Below are positions 41,718 to 49,618 of a stretch of DNA of 64,000 bases, piece after piece. Positions within the stretch are counted from its first letter, which is position 1, and each line of letters begins with the position of its first letter. The translations under genes and the position numbers were made by a program. Origin of the DNA: Solwaraspora sp. WMMA2065 (GTDB taxonomy: Bacteria > Actinomycetota > Actinomycetes > Mycobacteriales > Micromonosporaceae); contig NZ_CP128361.1 of assembly GCF_030345075.1 (NCBI RefSeq), positions 5,704,001 to 5,768,000 on the forward strand, read 5' to 3'. The notes under the pieces were generated by a model. It did no database searches. It was given only the letters and a program-made list of their open reading frames with translations, and was not told the origin of the DNA.

Positions 41718-41902
41718 CCGGCACCCCGCGCTTCCGCAAGTCGACCAGGTCCAACGGTGCCGGCGGCGCGTGTGTCGAGGTCGCCGACAACCTGCCCGGC
41801 GCGGTGCTGGTACGCGACAGCAAGGACCAGACCGGCCCGGTACTCACCTTCGCCCCCGCCGCCTGGTCCACCTTCGTCACCCACCTCGCCACCCACCCCT
41901 GA
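41708..41902 (+). CDS. DUF397 protein
   Basis: A 64-residue protein: FRKSTRSNGAGGACVEVAD, VLVRDSKDQTGPVLTFAP and AWSTFV are the standard DUF397 blocks (RKSSxSxxxGxCVEVA, VRDSK, WxxF). It is the usual small partner of Scr1-type regulators and starts inside the last codons of that gene, so translation is coupled. Confidence 0.92.
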   Translation: MELTGTPRFRKSTRSNGAGGACVEVADNLPGAVLVRDSKDQTGPVLTFAPAAWSTFVTHLATHP

Positions 41903-41962
41903 CCTCAGTTCCGCGGCTCGGCAACTGGCTGACGATGGCGTGACCGGATCTGAGGAGGCGAT

Positions 41963-42202
41963 GTGGCTCCGGCGGTTCGGTTTCTGCTGATCACGACGGA
42001 GCAGATCGTTGTCGTCGTGGTCGCGTTCGCCTTCGTGATGACACTGCTGTTCGACCGGGCGGGCTGGTGGGAGTTCGGTTGGCTCGTTGACCTGCTGCCG
42101 CTGCTCACCACGATCGTCGTCATGGCCGTCCGGCGCACGTGCTGCCGACGTTCGAGGACCATCAGCGGTCGACCGGAGACCAAGGGAACATCGTCGACCT
42201 GA
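41963..42202 (+). CDS. Small two-helix membrane protein, possibly frame-disrupted
   Basis: A 79-residue frame with two hydrophobic helices (FLLITTEQIVVVVVAFAFVM and FGWLVDLLPLLTTIVVMAV). The end (RRTCCRRSRTISGRPETKGT) is unlike a membrane-protein tail. In another frame at 42139-42282 a coding-like stretch follows (VLPTFEDHQRSTGDQGNIVD, then LIGLFPGEADIELV), so the gene may have been longer and suffered a frameshift. Low certainty. Confidence 0.4.
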   Translation: MAPAVRFLLITTEQIVVVVVAFAFVMTLLFDRAGWWEFGWLVDLLPLLTTIVVMAVRRTCCRRSRTISGRPETKGTSST

Positions 42203-42458
42203 TCGGGCTGTTCCCGGGCGAGGCCGACATCGAGCTTGTGGCCACGCGGTCACGTGATCTCGTCCGGCTGGCGGACCTGTGATGATGTGGTCGCCTGGGG
42301 CGGCCAGCTCAGCCTCGACACCGACTCGACCGTTTCCGTGGCAGCGCCTGTTGACTCGCTGCCAGGCTTGGCCGGGGCGCGGTAAAGAGCCTCCGCGTCA
42401 CGCATCAGCAGGTCTGTAGCGGCTCGGTGCCTACTCTGCTCCGGGTCTCGTGGGCTGG

Positions 42459-42788
42459 TCAGGCAACCCGCAGGGTGAGCGGACCACGGGACACTACGAT
42501 CGAAACCTCGGCACCCAGCGCCTCGGCGTACGCGCGCAGTGTGTCCAGGCTGTCGACCTGGCCATGCTCGATCTGGGAGATCCTGGCCTGACTCACCCCG
42601 AGTGCCACAGCTACTTCGGCCTGGGTGAGCCCGGCAGACTTACGCATCTCGGCCAACTCGTGTCCCCGGATGCGGCCGATATTCTCGCCGCGAATCGCGG
42701 CCCGCTGCGCCTGTGCTTCCTCACTGGCGAGCCACGGCTGTCGGGTGACCGCCTCAGCCTTCACATCGCTCCACCGACGGGCCGTCAT
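42459..42788 (-). CDS. higA: HigA-type XRE antitoxin
   Basis: A 109-residue protein. HTH about 45-95: LAEMRKSAGLTQAEVAVALG then VSQARISQIEHGQVDSLDTL. It should neutralise the adjacent toxin and repress the operon. ATG overlaps the toxin stop (ATGA). Toxin-first order is typical of HigBA. The 256 bases between this gene and 42202 hold only degenerate sequence. Confidence 0.88.
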   Translation of the reverse strand: MTARRWSDVKAEAVTRQPWLASEEAQAQRAAIRGENIGRIRGHELAEMRKSAGLTQAEVAVALGVSQARISQIEHGQVDSLDTLRAYAEALGAEVSIVVSRGPLTLRVA

Positions 42789-43156
42789 GACCCCTCCCCA
42801 CTCTTGCGCTCGACCAGATACTCCTCGTACCGCGCCTCCGCGACCGGGACGTTCTCCCGGTACCACTGGTTCCATCGGCCCGCCTTGTCGCCAGCGACCA
42901 GGATCACCGCGTCCCGTTCGACATCGAAGGCGAACAGCAGACGTATCTCCGAGCGCCCGGCAGAGCCCGGCCGCAGCTCCTTCAGATTGTGCAACCGACT
43001 GCCGTGGATCCGGTCGACCATCGGCCGGCCAAGCCCAGGGCCTTCCTCCGCCAGGTGGTCGATCGCCTCCATGACCCGGTTGGCGGAGGTCGGGTCCGAC
43101 TCGCACAGCCTGAGGTACCACTCCTCAACCGGGGCGACCAGCACGACGTCCCACAT
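42785..43156 (-). CDS. higB: HigB/Gp49-like RelE-superfamily toxin
   Basis: A 123-residue protein, MWDVVLVAPVEEWYLRLCES. LHNLKELRPGSAGRSEIRLL and VILVAGDKAGRWNQWYRENV are hallmarks of the phage-derived Gp49-like (HigB) mRNA interferase group. A TATACT hexamer ends six bases before the ATG at 43156, so the transcript is likely leaderless; an in-frame ATG at 43174 would precede that box. Confidence 0.88.
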   Translation of the reverse strand: MWDVVLVAPVEEWYLRLCESDPTSANRVMEAIDHLAEEGPGLGRPMVDRIHGSRLHNLKELRPGSAGRSEIRLLFAFDVERDAVILVAGDKAGRWNQWYRENVPVAEARYEEYLVERKSGEGS

Positions 43157-43177
43157 GCCCCGAGTATAAACCATGCC

Positions 43178-44023
43178 TTATATCAGGTGGTCAGCCCGCA
43201 GCTGCTGAAGTGCGCCTTCCAGTCTATGGTTCACCGCCAGCGGACGGTACGACCTGACTGCGGTCGTGGTGGCGCGGGCGAGCCGCCGGGCGGCGTAGCC
43301 GGCCAGGCCGGACAGCCGCAGCAGGCCACCGACCGCCGACATCGCCGCCCTGGCGGCCGGGGTGGCGGGGGCGAGAGCCGAGGCGTCGATCACCGACGGG
43401 GCGCCGCTGGCCTGCCAGGCCGCGAAGAGTTCGCCGCTGCCATGGCGGCGGTGGTGACCACGTCGCCGTCGGGGGTGGTCAACCGCTCGGCGGCACCACC
43501 GGCCCGGGTGCGTACCAATCGGTCCTGCCGCACCTTGCGGCCGCCGTCGAGCACCCCGTGCACGATGGTGGCGGCGAGGGCTTTGCCGAGGGCACCCGGT
43601 TTGACCTCGACCGACGCGACTGCGTCGACGCGTACCCGGGAAGGTTTCTCCTCGGCCGCCAGCAGATGCAGCAGGATGCTCTCGGTCGCGAGCACGCCGA
43701 AGCCCGCGCCGTAGACCAGCGTGCGACCGGTCGCCGCCGCCTCCCGGTGCATGGCGTGCAGCGACTCGAACGCGCTCAGTTCGTTGCCGACGTCGACGTA
43801 GTGGGTGCCGGCCGGGCAGGCCCGCGCGACCAGCGGCGCGGTGGCCGCGAACGGGCCCACCGTGTTGATCACGACGGCCGGCGCCTCACTGGCCAGCCGG
43901 GCACAGACCTCGTCGAGTGAGCCGGTCACCGCCCGGGGGTCCGGAACCGTCCGGGTCGGCCGCTCCCGGTCGCGGCCGACCGCCACCACACCTCGGTGCC
44001 TGCCTGCCGCAGTCTCGACTACC
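43178..44023 (-). pseudogene. Saccharopine dehydrogenase-like gene, truncated and frameshifted
   Basis: The right part (to about 44023) keeps the Rossmann second strand (GVVAVGRDRE) and AVVINTVGPFAATAPLVARA, THYVDVGNELSAFESLHAMH and VYGAGFGVLATESILLHLLA, all family features. The first strand with the GATGxTG motif is missing. Near 43436-43441 a one-base loss breaks the frame: the C-terminal part (ELFAAWQASGAPSVIDASAL, then AGYAARRLA) continues in another frame to 43178. Two independent lesions make it a pseudogene. Confidence 0.85.
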
Positions 44024-44331
44024 TGTTACGCCGACGGGCCGTGATCGACGCCGAACCGGCTCTGCACGAGCGCGAGCTACGCAAGTTTGCGCTGCTGTCG
44101 GCGGCACTGGAGCAGGGCTTCCGCGATCGCGGCATCGACGATCTGACCGCCCGGCTGGCCGCCGAGATCGCGGTGACCACGTTCCGGACCGCGGTGACCC
44201 GCTGGCTCGACCAGCACGGCGACCCCGACCAGCACGGCGACCCCGACCAGCACGGCGACCCCGACCTCCCCGCCACCATCGACCAGACCCTGGCAGCGAT
44301 GAGACACCTGGTCGGTACGCCGTCGGCGTGA
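43996..44331 (+). pseudogene. TetR-family regulator remnant (C-terminal part only)
   Basis: LRRRAVIDAEPALHERELRK, TARLAAEIAVTTFRTAVTRW and PATIDQTLAAMRHL match the ligand/dimer C-terminal domain of TetR proteins of the MftR-like group. The DNA-binding N-terminus is absent; the frame joins sequence of the opposite broken gene at about 44020. An internal in-frame 18-bp repeat (QHGDPD x3) lies between helices. Confidence 0.8.
44209..44262. repeat. 18-bp perfect tandem repeat, three copies
   Basis: GACCAGCACGGCGACCCC at 44209-44226, 44227-44244 and 44245-44262, identical copies. It codes DQHGDP three times inside the TetR remnant. Confidence 0.95.
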
Positions 44332-44476
44332 GGCCGGAACCTCGGATGTTGCCCGCCGTAGCGGCCGCTGAGGGGCGAGCCTGGTCGGCCCAGCCAGTTG
44401 GCCAGGTTGACGATGGCCTTTTGTAACGACATGCGTGCGAGATGTCACGCTTGCGGGGTCGGGAATGCCGGTTGAG

Positions 44477-44516
44477 CTGATGCCACAGGTGCATCAAGAT
44501 GCACCTGTGGCATCAG
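44477..44516. other. 40-nt near-perfect palindrome
   Basis: CTGATGCCACAGGTGCATC (44477-44495), two bases AA, and GATGCACCTGTGGCATCAG (44498-44516): 19 perfect pairs. It is 146 bases after the TetR remnant, and no gene abuts it. It may be a recombination or protein site, or a cruciform-type terminator. The rest of 44332-44638 shows no gene. Confidence 0.85.
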
Positions 44517-44638
44517 GTCGTCGGAGGCACCATGAGGTACCGGAAGTTTGCCGACCCGCCCGACCCGCCGACCCGAAGCCCCAAGCAGGAAGCAGGAAGC
44601 ACGAGGCCCGGGGCGCGAGGTCCGGGGCCGGGAAGGGC

Positions 44639-44668
44639 GCGCCGGCCCACTGCCAGGTGGGCCGGCGC
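44639..44668 (-). terminator. Terminator hairpin after the secreted Tyr-rich gene
   Basis: GCGCCGGCCCAC (44639-44650) pairs with GTGGGCCGGCGC (44657-44668), loop TGCCAG, 28 bases after the stop of the minus-strand gene. Confidence 0.65.
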
Positions 44669-44696
44669 AATTGTTCCGATCTTCAAGAATTGCTGG

Positions 44697-45023
44697 TCAG
44701 TAGCAGAGCAGGGTGACGTTGGCGGTGTAGTAGTAGTCGCTGATCTGGGTCACGTACGAGTTGACGACAAAGCAGTCGATGAAGGGGTTGTAGCCGTCAA
44801 TCTGCGCCCAGATCTCGGCCTGGTACCTGGCGTTGTACACTGCGCTGCTCGCGCTGCTTCCGCTGCCGTAGCCGTAGTAGTAGCCGACCGCAGCCGTGCT
44901 GGCGGACGTGGTGCTGGCCTGGGCGTTGGACGACGACTCGGCGGCGACCGCGGCGGTCCCGGTGGCGGCCATCGCGCCCACGACCATCGCCGCGGTGACG
45001 GCGACTCTTGCGAGAGTACGCAC
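44697..45023 (-). CDS. Small secreted Tyr/Ser-rich protein
   Basis: A 108-residue protein. Signal peptide 1-28 (MRTLARVAVTAAMVVGAMAA with an AVAAE cleavage area). The mature part begins Ser/Ala/Thr-rich, then GYYYGYGSGSSASS, and two cysteines (FIDCFVV and LLCY) that may pair. The GTG at 45023 has AAGGGGAC upstream. Not recognised; could be a surface or matrix protein. The 279 bases upstream (45024-45302) show nothing else. Confidence 0.7.
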   Translation of the reverse strand: MRTLARVAVTAAMVVGAMAATGTAAVAAESSSNAQASTTSASTAAVGYYYGYGSGSSASSAVYNARYQAEIWAQIDGYNPFIDCFVVNSYVTQISDYYYTANVTLLCY

Positions 45024-45302
45024 GGATGTCCCCTTCCTGTTGCGGATTTGATTTCACGGTAACAGTGGCATTCGTGCTCGGCAATGCCTTGTCGTTATTC
45101 GGCTCGCGGCGGCGGGGCTGGGGTGACCTGCGACAACTACGAAAAGTCGAAATTGAATTGCGGTTGACCAGTGGTTTTGTGAACTGCGTTTATCTGCATG
45201 ATCTCGCAAACCGCGCGTACCCAGTCAGGCGAGGGCAGGCGAGGTCAGTCAGGGTCAGAGCGGGACCGGGGCGCGGACCGGGAGCGGACCGGGAGCCGGA
45301 CC

Positions 45303-46313
45303 TCAGGCGGAGTCGCGCCGGACGAGTTCGGTGGGCAGCACCACAGCCGGCCCGACGGCCTCGCCGTCGGCCAGCCGCAGTAGCAGCCGGGCCAGCGTCC
45401 GGCCGATCTCCTGGATCGGCTGGCGGACGGTGGTCAGCGCCGGGTCCAGGTAGCCGGCCATCTCGATGTCGTCGAAACCGATGATCGCGACGTCGTCGGG
45501 CACCCGGCGGCCGGCTTCCCGCAGCGTACGGATGGCACCGTGGGCCATCAGGTCGGAGGCGACGAAGACGGCGTCCAACGCCGGGTCGTCCTCGAGGAGC
45601 TGACGCATCGCGACCGCACCCGACTCGCGGGTGAAGTCGCCGGCGGCGACCAGCGACCGGCCACCGGTCTCCCGGATCACCGTCCGGTAGCCGGCGAGCC
45701 GGTCCACCCCGGCGATCATGTCCTGCGGGCCGGCGATCGTCGCCACCCGCCGCCGGCCGGATTCGAGCAGGTATCGGACCGCCCGCTCGGCACCGGCCTC
45801 GTTCTCCACGTCCACGTACGGCACTCCGGCGCTGACCTGGCCCATCGGTCGGCCGCTGCACACCACCGGCAGGCCGCTGCGGGCCAGGGTGCCGGGCATC
45901 GGGTCGACGCCGTGGATCGAGGCGAACATGACTCCGTCGACGTGTCGGCCCAGGGCGTAGCGCTCGACCCGGTCGTGGCTGCCGACCGAGCCGGACATCA
46001 TCAGCACCAGCTGCTTGTCGGCCGCCTCCAGCTCCTGGCTGACGCCGTGGATGATGCCGGGGAAGACCTGGTCGTCGGAGAAGACCCGGGTGGCGGTCTC
46101 CGGCAGGATCAGCCCCATCGAGTCGGTGCGCTGGGTGACCAGGCTGCGGGCGGCCAGGTTGGGGACGTACCCCAGCTCCTGGACCGCCCGTCGAACCGCG
46201 TCCTGAATCGGTTCGGCAACTGTGGTGGAGCCGTTCACCACGCGCGACACGGTGGCCCGGGACACGCCGGCCCGGCGGGCCACTGCCTCCAGCGTCGGAC
46301 GTTCCCTGGCCAT
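45303..46313 (-). CDS. LacI-family repressor (CebR-like)
   Basis: A 336-residue regulator. HTH about 7-27 (TLEAVARRAGVSRATVSRVV) with the hinge YVPNLAARSLVTQR, then a periplasmic-binding-protein-like sugar domain ending VGPAVVLPTELVRRDS. It is last in the minus-strand cluster, 61 bases after the GH1 gene. In streptomycetes CebR represses cebEFG-bglC and is relieved by cellobiose; the same gene set here and a CebR-like palindrome at 51027 support this. Confidence 0.9.
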   Translation of the reverse strand: MARERPTLEAVARRAGVSRATVSRVVNGSTTVAEPIQDAVRRAVQELGYVPNLAARSLVTQRTDSMGLILPETATRVFSDDQVFPGIIHGVSQELEAADKQLVLMMSGSVGSHDRVERYALGRHVDGVMFASIHGVDPMPGTLARSGLPVVCSGRPMGQVSAGVPYVDVENEAGAERAVRYLLESGRRRVATIAGPQDMIAGVDRLAGYRTVIRETGGRSLVAAGDFTRESGAVAMRQLLEDDPALDAVFVASDLMAHGAIRTLREAGRRVPDDVAIIGFDDIEMAGYLDPALTTVRQPIQEIGRTLARLLLRLADGEAVGPAVVLPTELVRRDSA

Positions 46314-46374
46314 GCTCACACCTGTGCTCCCCGTCTGTGAAAGGTGCCACCCCACCTCGGTGAACGCCAGCGGC

Positions 46375-47757
46375 TCAGCCGATGCCGTTGCGGCGGATCA
46401 CCTCTTGGTACCACCGTGCGCTGGCCTTTGGCACCCGCCGCTGGGTCAGGTAGTCCACGTACACGATGCCGAATCGCTTGGCGTAGCCGTACGACCACTC
46501 AAAGTTGTCCAGTAGGGACCACACGAGGTAACCGCGCAGATCGACCCCGGCGGCGATCGCGGCGTGCGCGGCCCGCAGATGCCCGTCCAGGTAGGCGACC
46601 CGGTCGCTGTCGTCGACCCGGTCGCCGTCGGGGTGCAGCTGGTCGGGGAACGCGGCGCCGTTCTCCGTGATGATCATCGGTACGCCCGGGTAGTCCCGCC
46701 CCAGTTTACTCAGCAGCGCGGTCAGCCCGGACGGCTGGATCTGCCAGCCCATGTCGGTCAGCGGCGGCTCCGGGGCGATGAACTCGATGCCCTCGGTGCC
46801 GGGGAACGCCCCGCCACCACCGGGTGCGCCGTCGCGGGCGGCCAGGTAGGTGGGGGAGTAGTAGTTGATACCGAGCAGGTCGATCGGCGCACTGATGATC
46901 TTCTCGTCGCCGTCGCGGATGTGGTCCAGACTGGTGAACCGGCTGACGTGGTCGAGGATGCGCCGTGGATAGCCGCCGCCCAGGATCGGATCGAGAAAGA
47001 TCCGGTTCTGCAGGTCCTCGACCAGCTCGACCGCCTTGGCGTCGGCTTCGCTTGCCGGGTCGGCGGGGAACGCCGAGGTCGGATTGACCGTGATCCCGAC
47101 GGTGGACGCGCCGGCGGCGCGCAGCGCCTGGTTGGCCAGCCCGTGGCCGAGCAGCAGGTGGTGCACGGTCTGGAAGGTGGCGGCCGGGTCGGTACGGCCC
47201 GGTGCGTGCAGTCCGGCGCCGTAACCGAGGTACGCCGAGCACCACGGTTCGTTGAGCGTGGTCCAGGTCTGGACCCGGTCGCCGAGCCGGGCGTGCACGG
47301 CCCGCGCGTACTCGGCGAAGGCCTCGGCCGTCTCCCGGTTGGTCCAGCCGCCCCGGTCCTCCAGGGTCTGCGGCAGGTCCCAGTGGTAGAGGGTGACGAT
47401 CGGCTCGATGCCGCGCCCGCGCAGTTCGTCGACGAGCCGGTCGTAGAAGTCCAGCCCGTGCGGGTTGACCGGGCCGGTGCCGTCCGGCTGTACGCGCGGC
47501 CAGGCGATGGAGAACCGGTAGGTGTGCAGCCCCAGTTCGGCCATCAACGCTACGTCGTCGCGGTAGCGGTGGTAGTGGTCGCAGGCCACGTCCCCGGTGT
47601 GCCCGGCGTGCACCTTGCCCGGCGTACGGCTGAACGTGTCCCAGATCGACGGGCCGCGACCGGCTTCCCGGGCGGCGCCTTCGATCTGGTACGACGCGGT
47701 CGCCGCGCCCCAGATGAACGAGTCGGGGAACCGTACGGGCTGGTTGGAGTTCGTCAC
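46375..47757 (-). CDS. GH1 family beta-glucosidase (BglC-like)
   Basis: A 460-residue cytoplasmic enzyme. Acid/base Glu170 in TLNEPW and nucleophile Glu365 in ITENG; FIWGAATASYQIEGA is the family N-terminal signature and WSLLDNFEWSYGY the C-terminal one. It hydrolyses imported beta-glucosides such as cellobiose. GTG 47757 overlaps the permease stop by four bases. Confidence 0.93.
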   Translation of the reverse strand: MTNSNQPVRFPDSFIWGAATASYQIEGAAREAGRGPSIWDTFSRTPGKVHAGHTGDVACDHYHRYRDDVALMAELGLHTYRFSIAWPRVQPDGTGPVNPHGLDFYDRLVDELRGRGIEPIVTLYHWDLPQTLEDRGGWTNRETAEAFAEYARAVHARLGDRVQTWTTLNEPWCSAYLGYGAGLHAPGRTDPAATFQTVHHLLLGHGLANQALRAAGASTVGITVNPTSAFPADPASEADAKAVELVEDLQNRIFLDPILGGGYPRRILDHVSRFTSLDHIRDGDEKIISAPIDLLGINYYSPTYLAARDGAPGGGGAFPGTEGIEFIAPEPPLTDMGWQIQPSGLTALLSKLGRDYPGVPMIITENGAAFPDQLHPDGDRVDDSDRVAYLDGHLRAAHAAIAAGVDLRGYLVWSLLDNFEWSYGYAKRFGIVYVDYLTQRRVPKASARWYQEVIRRNGIG

Positions 47758-48605
47758 GCCTTGACAGCACCTTCCATGATGCCGCCGATGATCTGACGGC
47801 CGAAAATGATGAACACGATCAGTAGTGGCAGCGTAGCGAGCGCCGTACCGGTGAAGACCTGCGACATGTCGTTGTAGTAGCCGTTCGACAGCGCCCGCAG
47901 CGACAACTGCACGGTGGGGTTCTCCGGGTCGTTGAGCACCGCGTACGGCCAGAGGAAGTCGTTCCACATGGTCATGAAGGTGAGCAGGCCGAGCACGGCG
48001 GCGGCGGGGCGCAGCGCCGGCAGCACCACGTTCCAGTAGATCCGTAGCGTGGAGCAGCCGTCGACCCGGGCTGCCTCGATCAGTTCGGTGCTGACCGCCT
48101 GGCTGGCGTACTGCCGCATCAGGAACACCCCGAAGCCGGTGACCAGCGCCGGCACGATGACCGCGGCGAGCCGGTCGTTCCAGTCCAGCTGGCTCATCAG
48201 CATGTACAGCGGGATGACGCCGAGCTGGGTCGGCACCATCATCGTCGCGATGATCACCAGCAGCAGGGCGTTGGAGCCCTTGAACCGCAGTTTGGCGAAG
48301 GCGAACCCGGCCAGCGACGAGAACAGCACCACGGAGAAGGTGACGGTGCCGGCGACGATCGCCGAGTTGATCATGCCGGTGAGGAAGTACGCGTCCGGAT
48401 TGTCGAACAGCCGCTCGATGTTGCCCGGCAGGTTGCCGCCCGGGGTCAGCGGCGGCGGGATCTGCCCCATCGCGTCGCTGGACCGGGTGGCGACCACGAA
48501 CATCCAGTAGATCGGGAAGATCGACATCAGCCCGGCGACGATCAGCGTCGCGTACGTCAGTTTGCTGGCGCTCCACAGGTGCTGACTGGCTTTCACGGTG
48601 CTCAC
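47754..48605 (-). CDS. Carbohydrate ABC transporter permease (CebG/MalG-like)
   Basis: A 283-residue permease with six membrane helices. The EAA loop is EAARVDGCSTLRIYWNVVLP. Helix 1 starts at YATLIVAGLMSIFPIYWMFV, as in the CUT1 family. GTG start overlaps the previous permease stop. Together with the next gene it forms the sugar channel; the ATPase (MsiK-like, shared) is not in this window. Confidence 0.92.
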   Translation of the reverse strand: MSTVKASQHLWSASKLTYATLIVAGLMSIFPIYWMFVVATRSSDAMGQIPPPLTPGGNLPGNIERLFDNPDAYFLTGMINSAIVAGTVTFSVVLFSSLAGFAFAKLRFKGSNALLLVIIATMMVPTQLGVIPLYMLMSQLDWNDRLAAVIVPALVTGFGVFLMRQYASQAVSTELIEAARVDGCSTLRIYWNVVLPALRPAAAVLGLLTFMTMWNDFLWPYAVLNDPENPTVQLSLRALSNGYYNDMSQVFTGTALATLPLLIVFIIFGRQIIGGIMEGAVKA

Positions 48606-49618
48606 CCCTGCTTCCGGGTGCTGTTGCCGAGCCGGCGGATCACCAGCACGTTGATCAGCGAGATGACGACGATCAGGGCGAACAGCATCCAGGCGATCGC
48701 CGAGCCGTAGCCGAAGTTGAAGTGCGGCGCGAACGCGTTCTCGAACATGTACATGGTCATGGTCTGCGACTCGCGCAGCGGCCCACCCCGGATCGGGTTG
48801 GGGCCGGAGTTGAACAGCAGCGGCTCGGTGAACAACTGCAGCCCGCCGATGGTGGAGATGATGACGCAGAAGACGATCGTCGGCCGCAGCATCGGCACGG
48901 TGATCGACCAGAACTGCCGGGCGGGTCGCGCGCCGTCGATCGCCGCCGACTCGTACAGGTCCTTCGGAATGGACTGCATCGCGGCCAGGAAGATCAGCGC
49001 GTTGTAGCCGGTCCACCGCCAGTCGACCATCGTCGAGATCGCCACCCAGGCGCCGAACCGGGTGTTACGCCAGTCGACGGCGTCGACGCCGACCAGGTCC
49101 AGCGCCCAGTTGATCATGCCGAACTCGCGGCTGAACAGCTGGCCGAAGACGATCGCGACGGCCGCCGTCGAGGTGATGTTCGGGATCAGGATGCTCATCC
49201 GGAACGAGGTGCGGGCCCGCAGCTGCCGGTTCAACAGGTGTGCCAGCCAGAGCGCCAGCAGCAGCTGCGGCACGGTGGAGATGACGAAGATGCCCAACGT
49301 GTTGAGCACCGAGTTCCAGAAGTCGCCGTCGCCGAGCAGCCGGCTGTAGTTGTCGAAGCCGACGAACGGGTGCTCGGCGGCGAGCAGGTCCCAGTCGTGC
49401 AGCGACACCCAGAACGTGTAGCCCAGCGGGTAGGCGCCGAAGATCGCGAACAGCACGAAGAACGGCGCGATGTACAGGTACGGGGATGCTTTGGTGTCCA
49501 GCCGGGCCAGCCACAGCCGGGGCCGCCGGTGCGGCGGCTCGGGCTGTCGCCGGGCCGGCCGGGTGGCGTCGGCGGCCGGCTGCCCCGGCTCGACCTGCGC
49601 CACCCGGCCCGCGGTCAC
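48602..49618 (-). CDS. Carbohydrate ABC transporter permease (CebF/MalF-like)
   Basis: A 338-residue permease. A 40-residue basic cytoplasmic tail precedes six helices (LYIAPFFVLFAIFGAYPLGY first). EAA loop: ESAAIDGARPARQFWSITVP. GTG start overlaps the binding-protein stop (GTGA). Confidence 0.92.
   Translation of the reverse strand: MTAGRVAQVEPGQPAADATRPARRQPEPPHRRPRLWLARLDTKASPYLYIAPFFVLFAIFGAYPLGYTFWVSLHDWDLLAAEHPFVGFDNYSRLLGDGDFWNSVLNTLGIFVISTVPQLLLALWLAHLLNRQLRARTSFRMSILIPNITSTAAVAIVFGQLFSREFGMINWALDLVGVDAVDWRNTRFGAWVAISTMVDWRWTGYNALIFLAAMQSIPKDLYESAAIDGARPARQFWSITVPMLRPTIVFCVIISTIGGLQLFTEPLLFNSGPNPIRGGPLRESQTMTMYMFENAFAPHFNFGYGSAIAWMLFALIVVISLINVLVIRRLGNSTRKQG

Noticed and set aside
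42283-42458. Minus-strand frame MRDAEALYRAPAKPG
   Set aside because: Short, without a ribosome-binding site or recognised homologue; it cannot be supported as a gene.
47758-48576. N-terminal extension of the GH1 beta-glucosidase
   Set aside because: The extended part overlaps the permease gene out of frame; the enzyme's conserved start is at GTG 47757.
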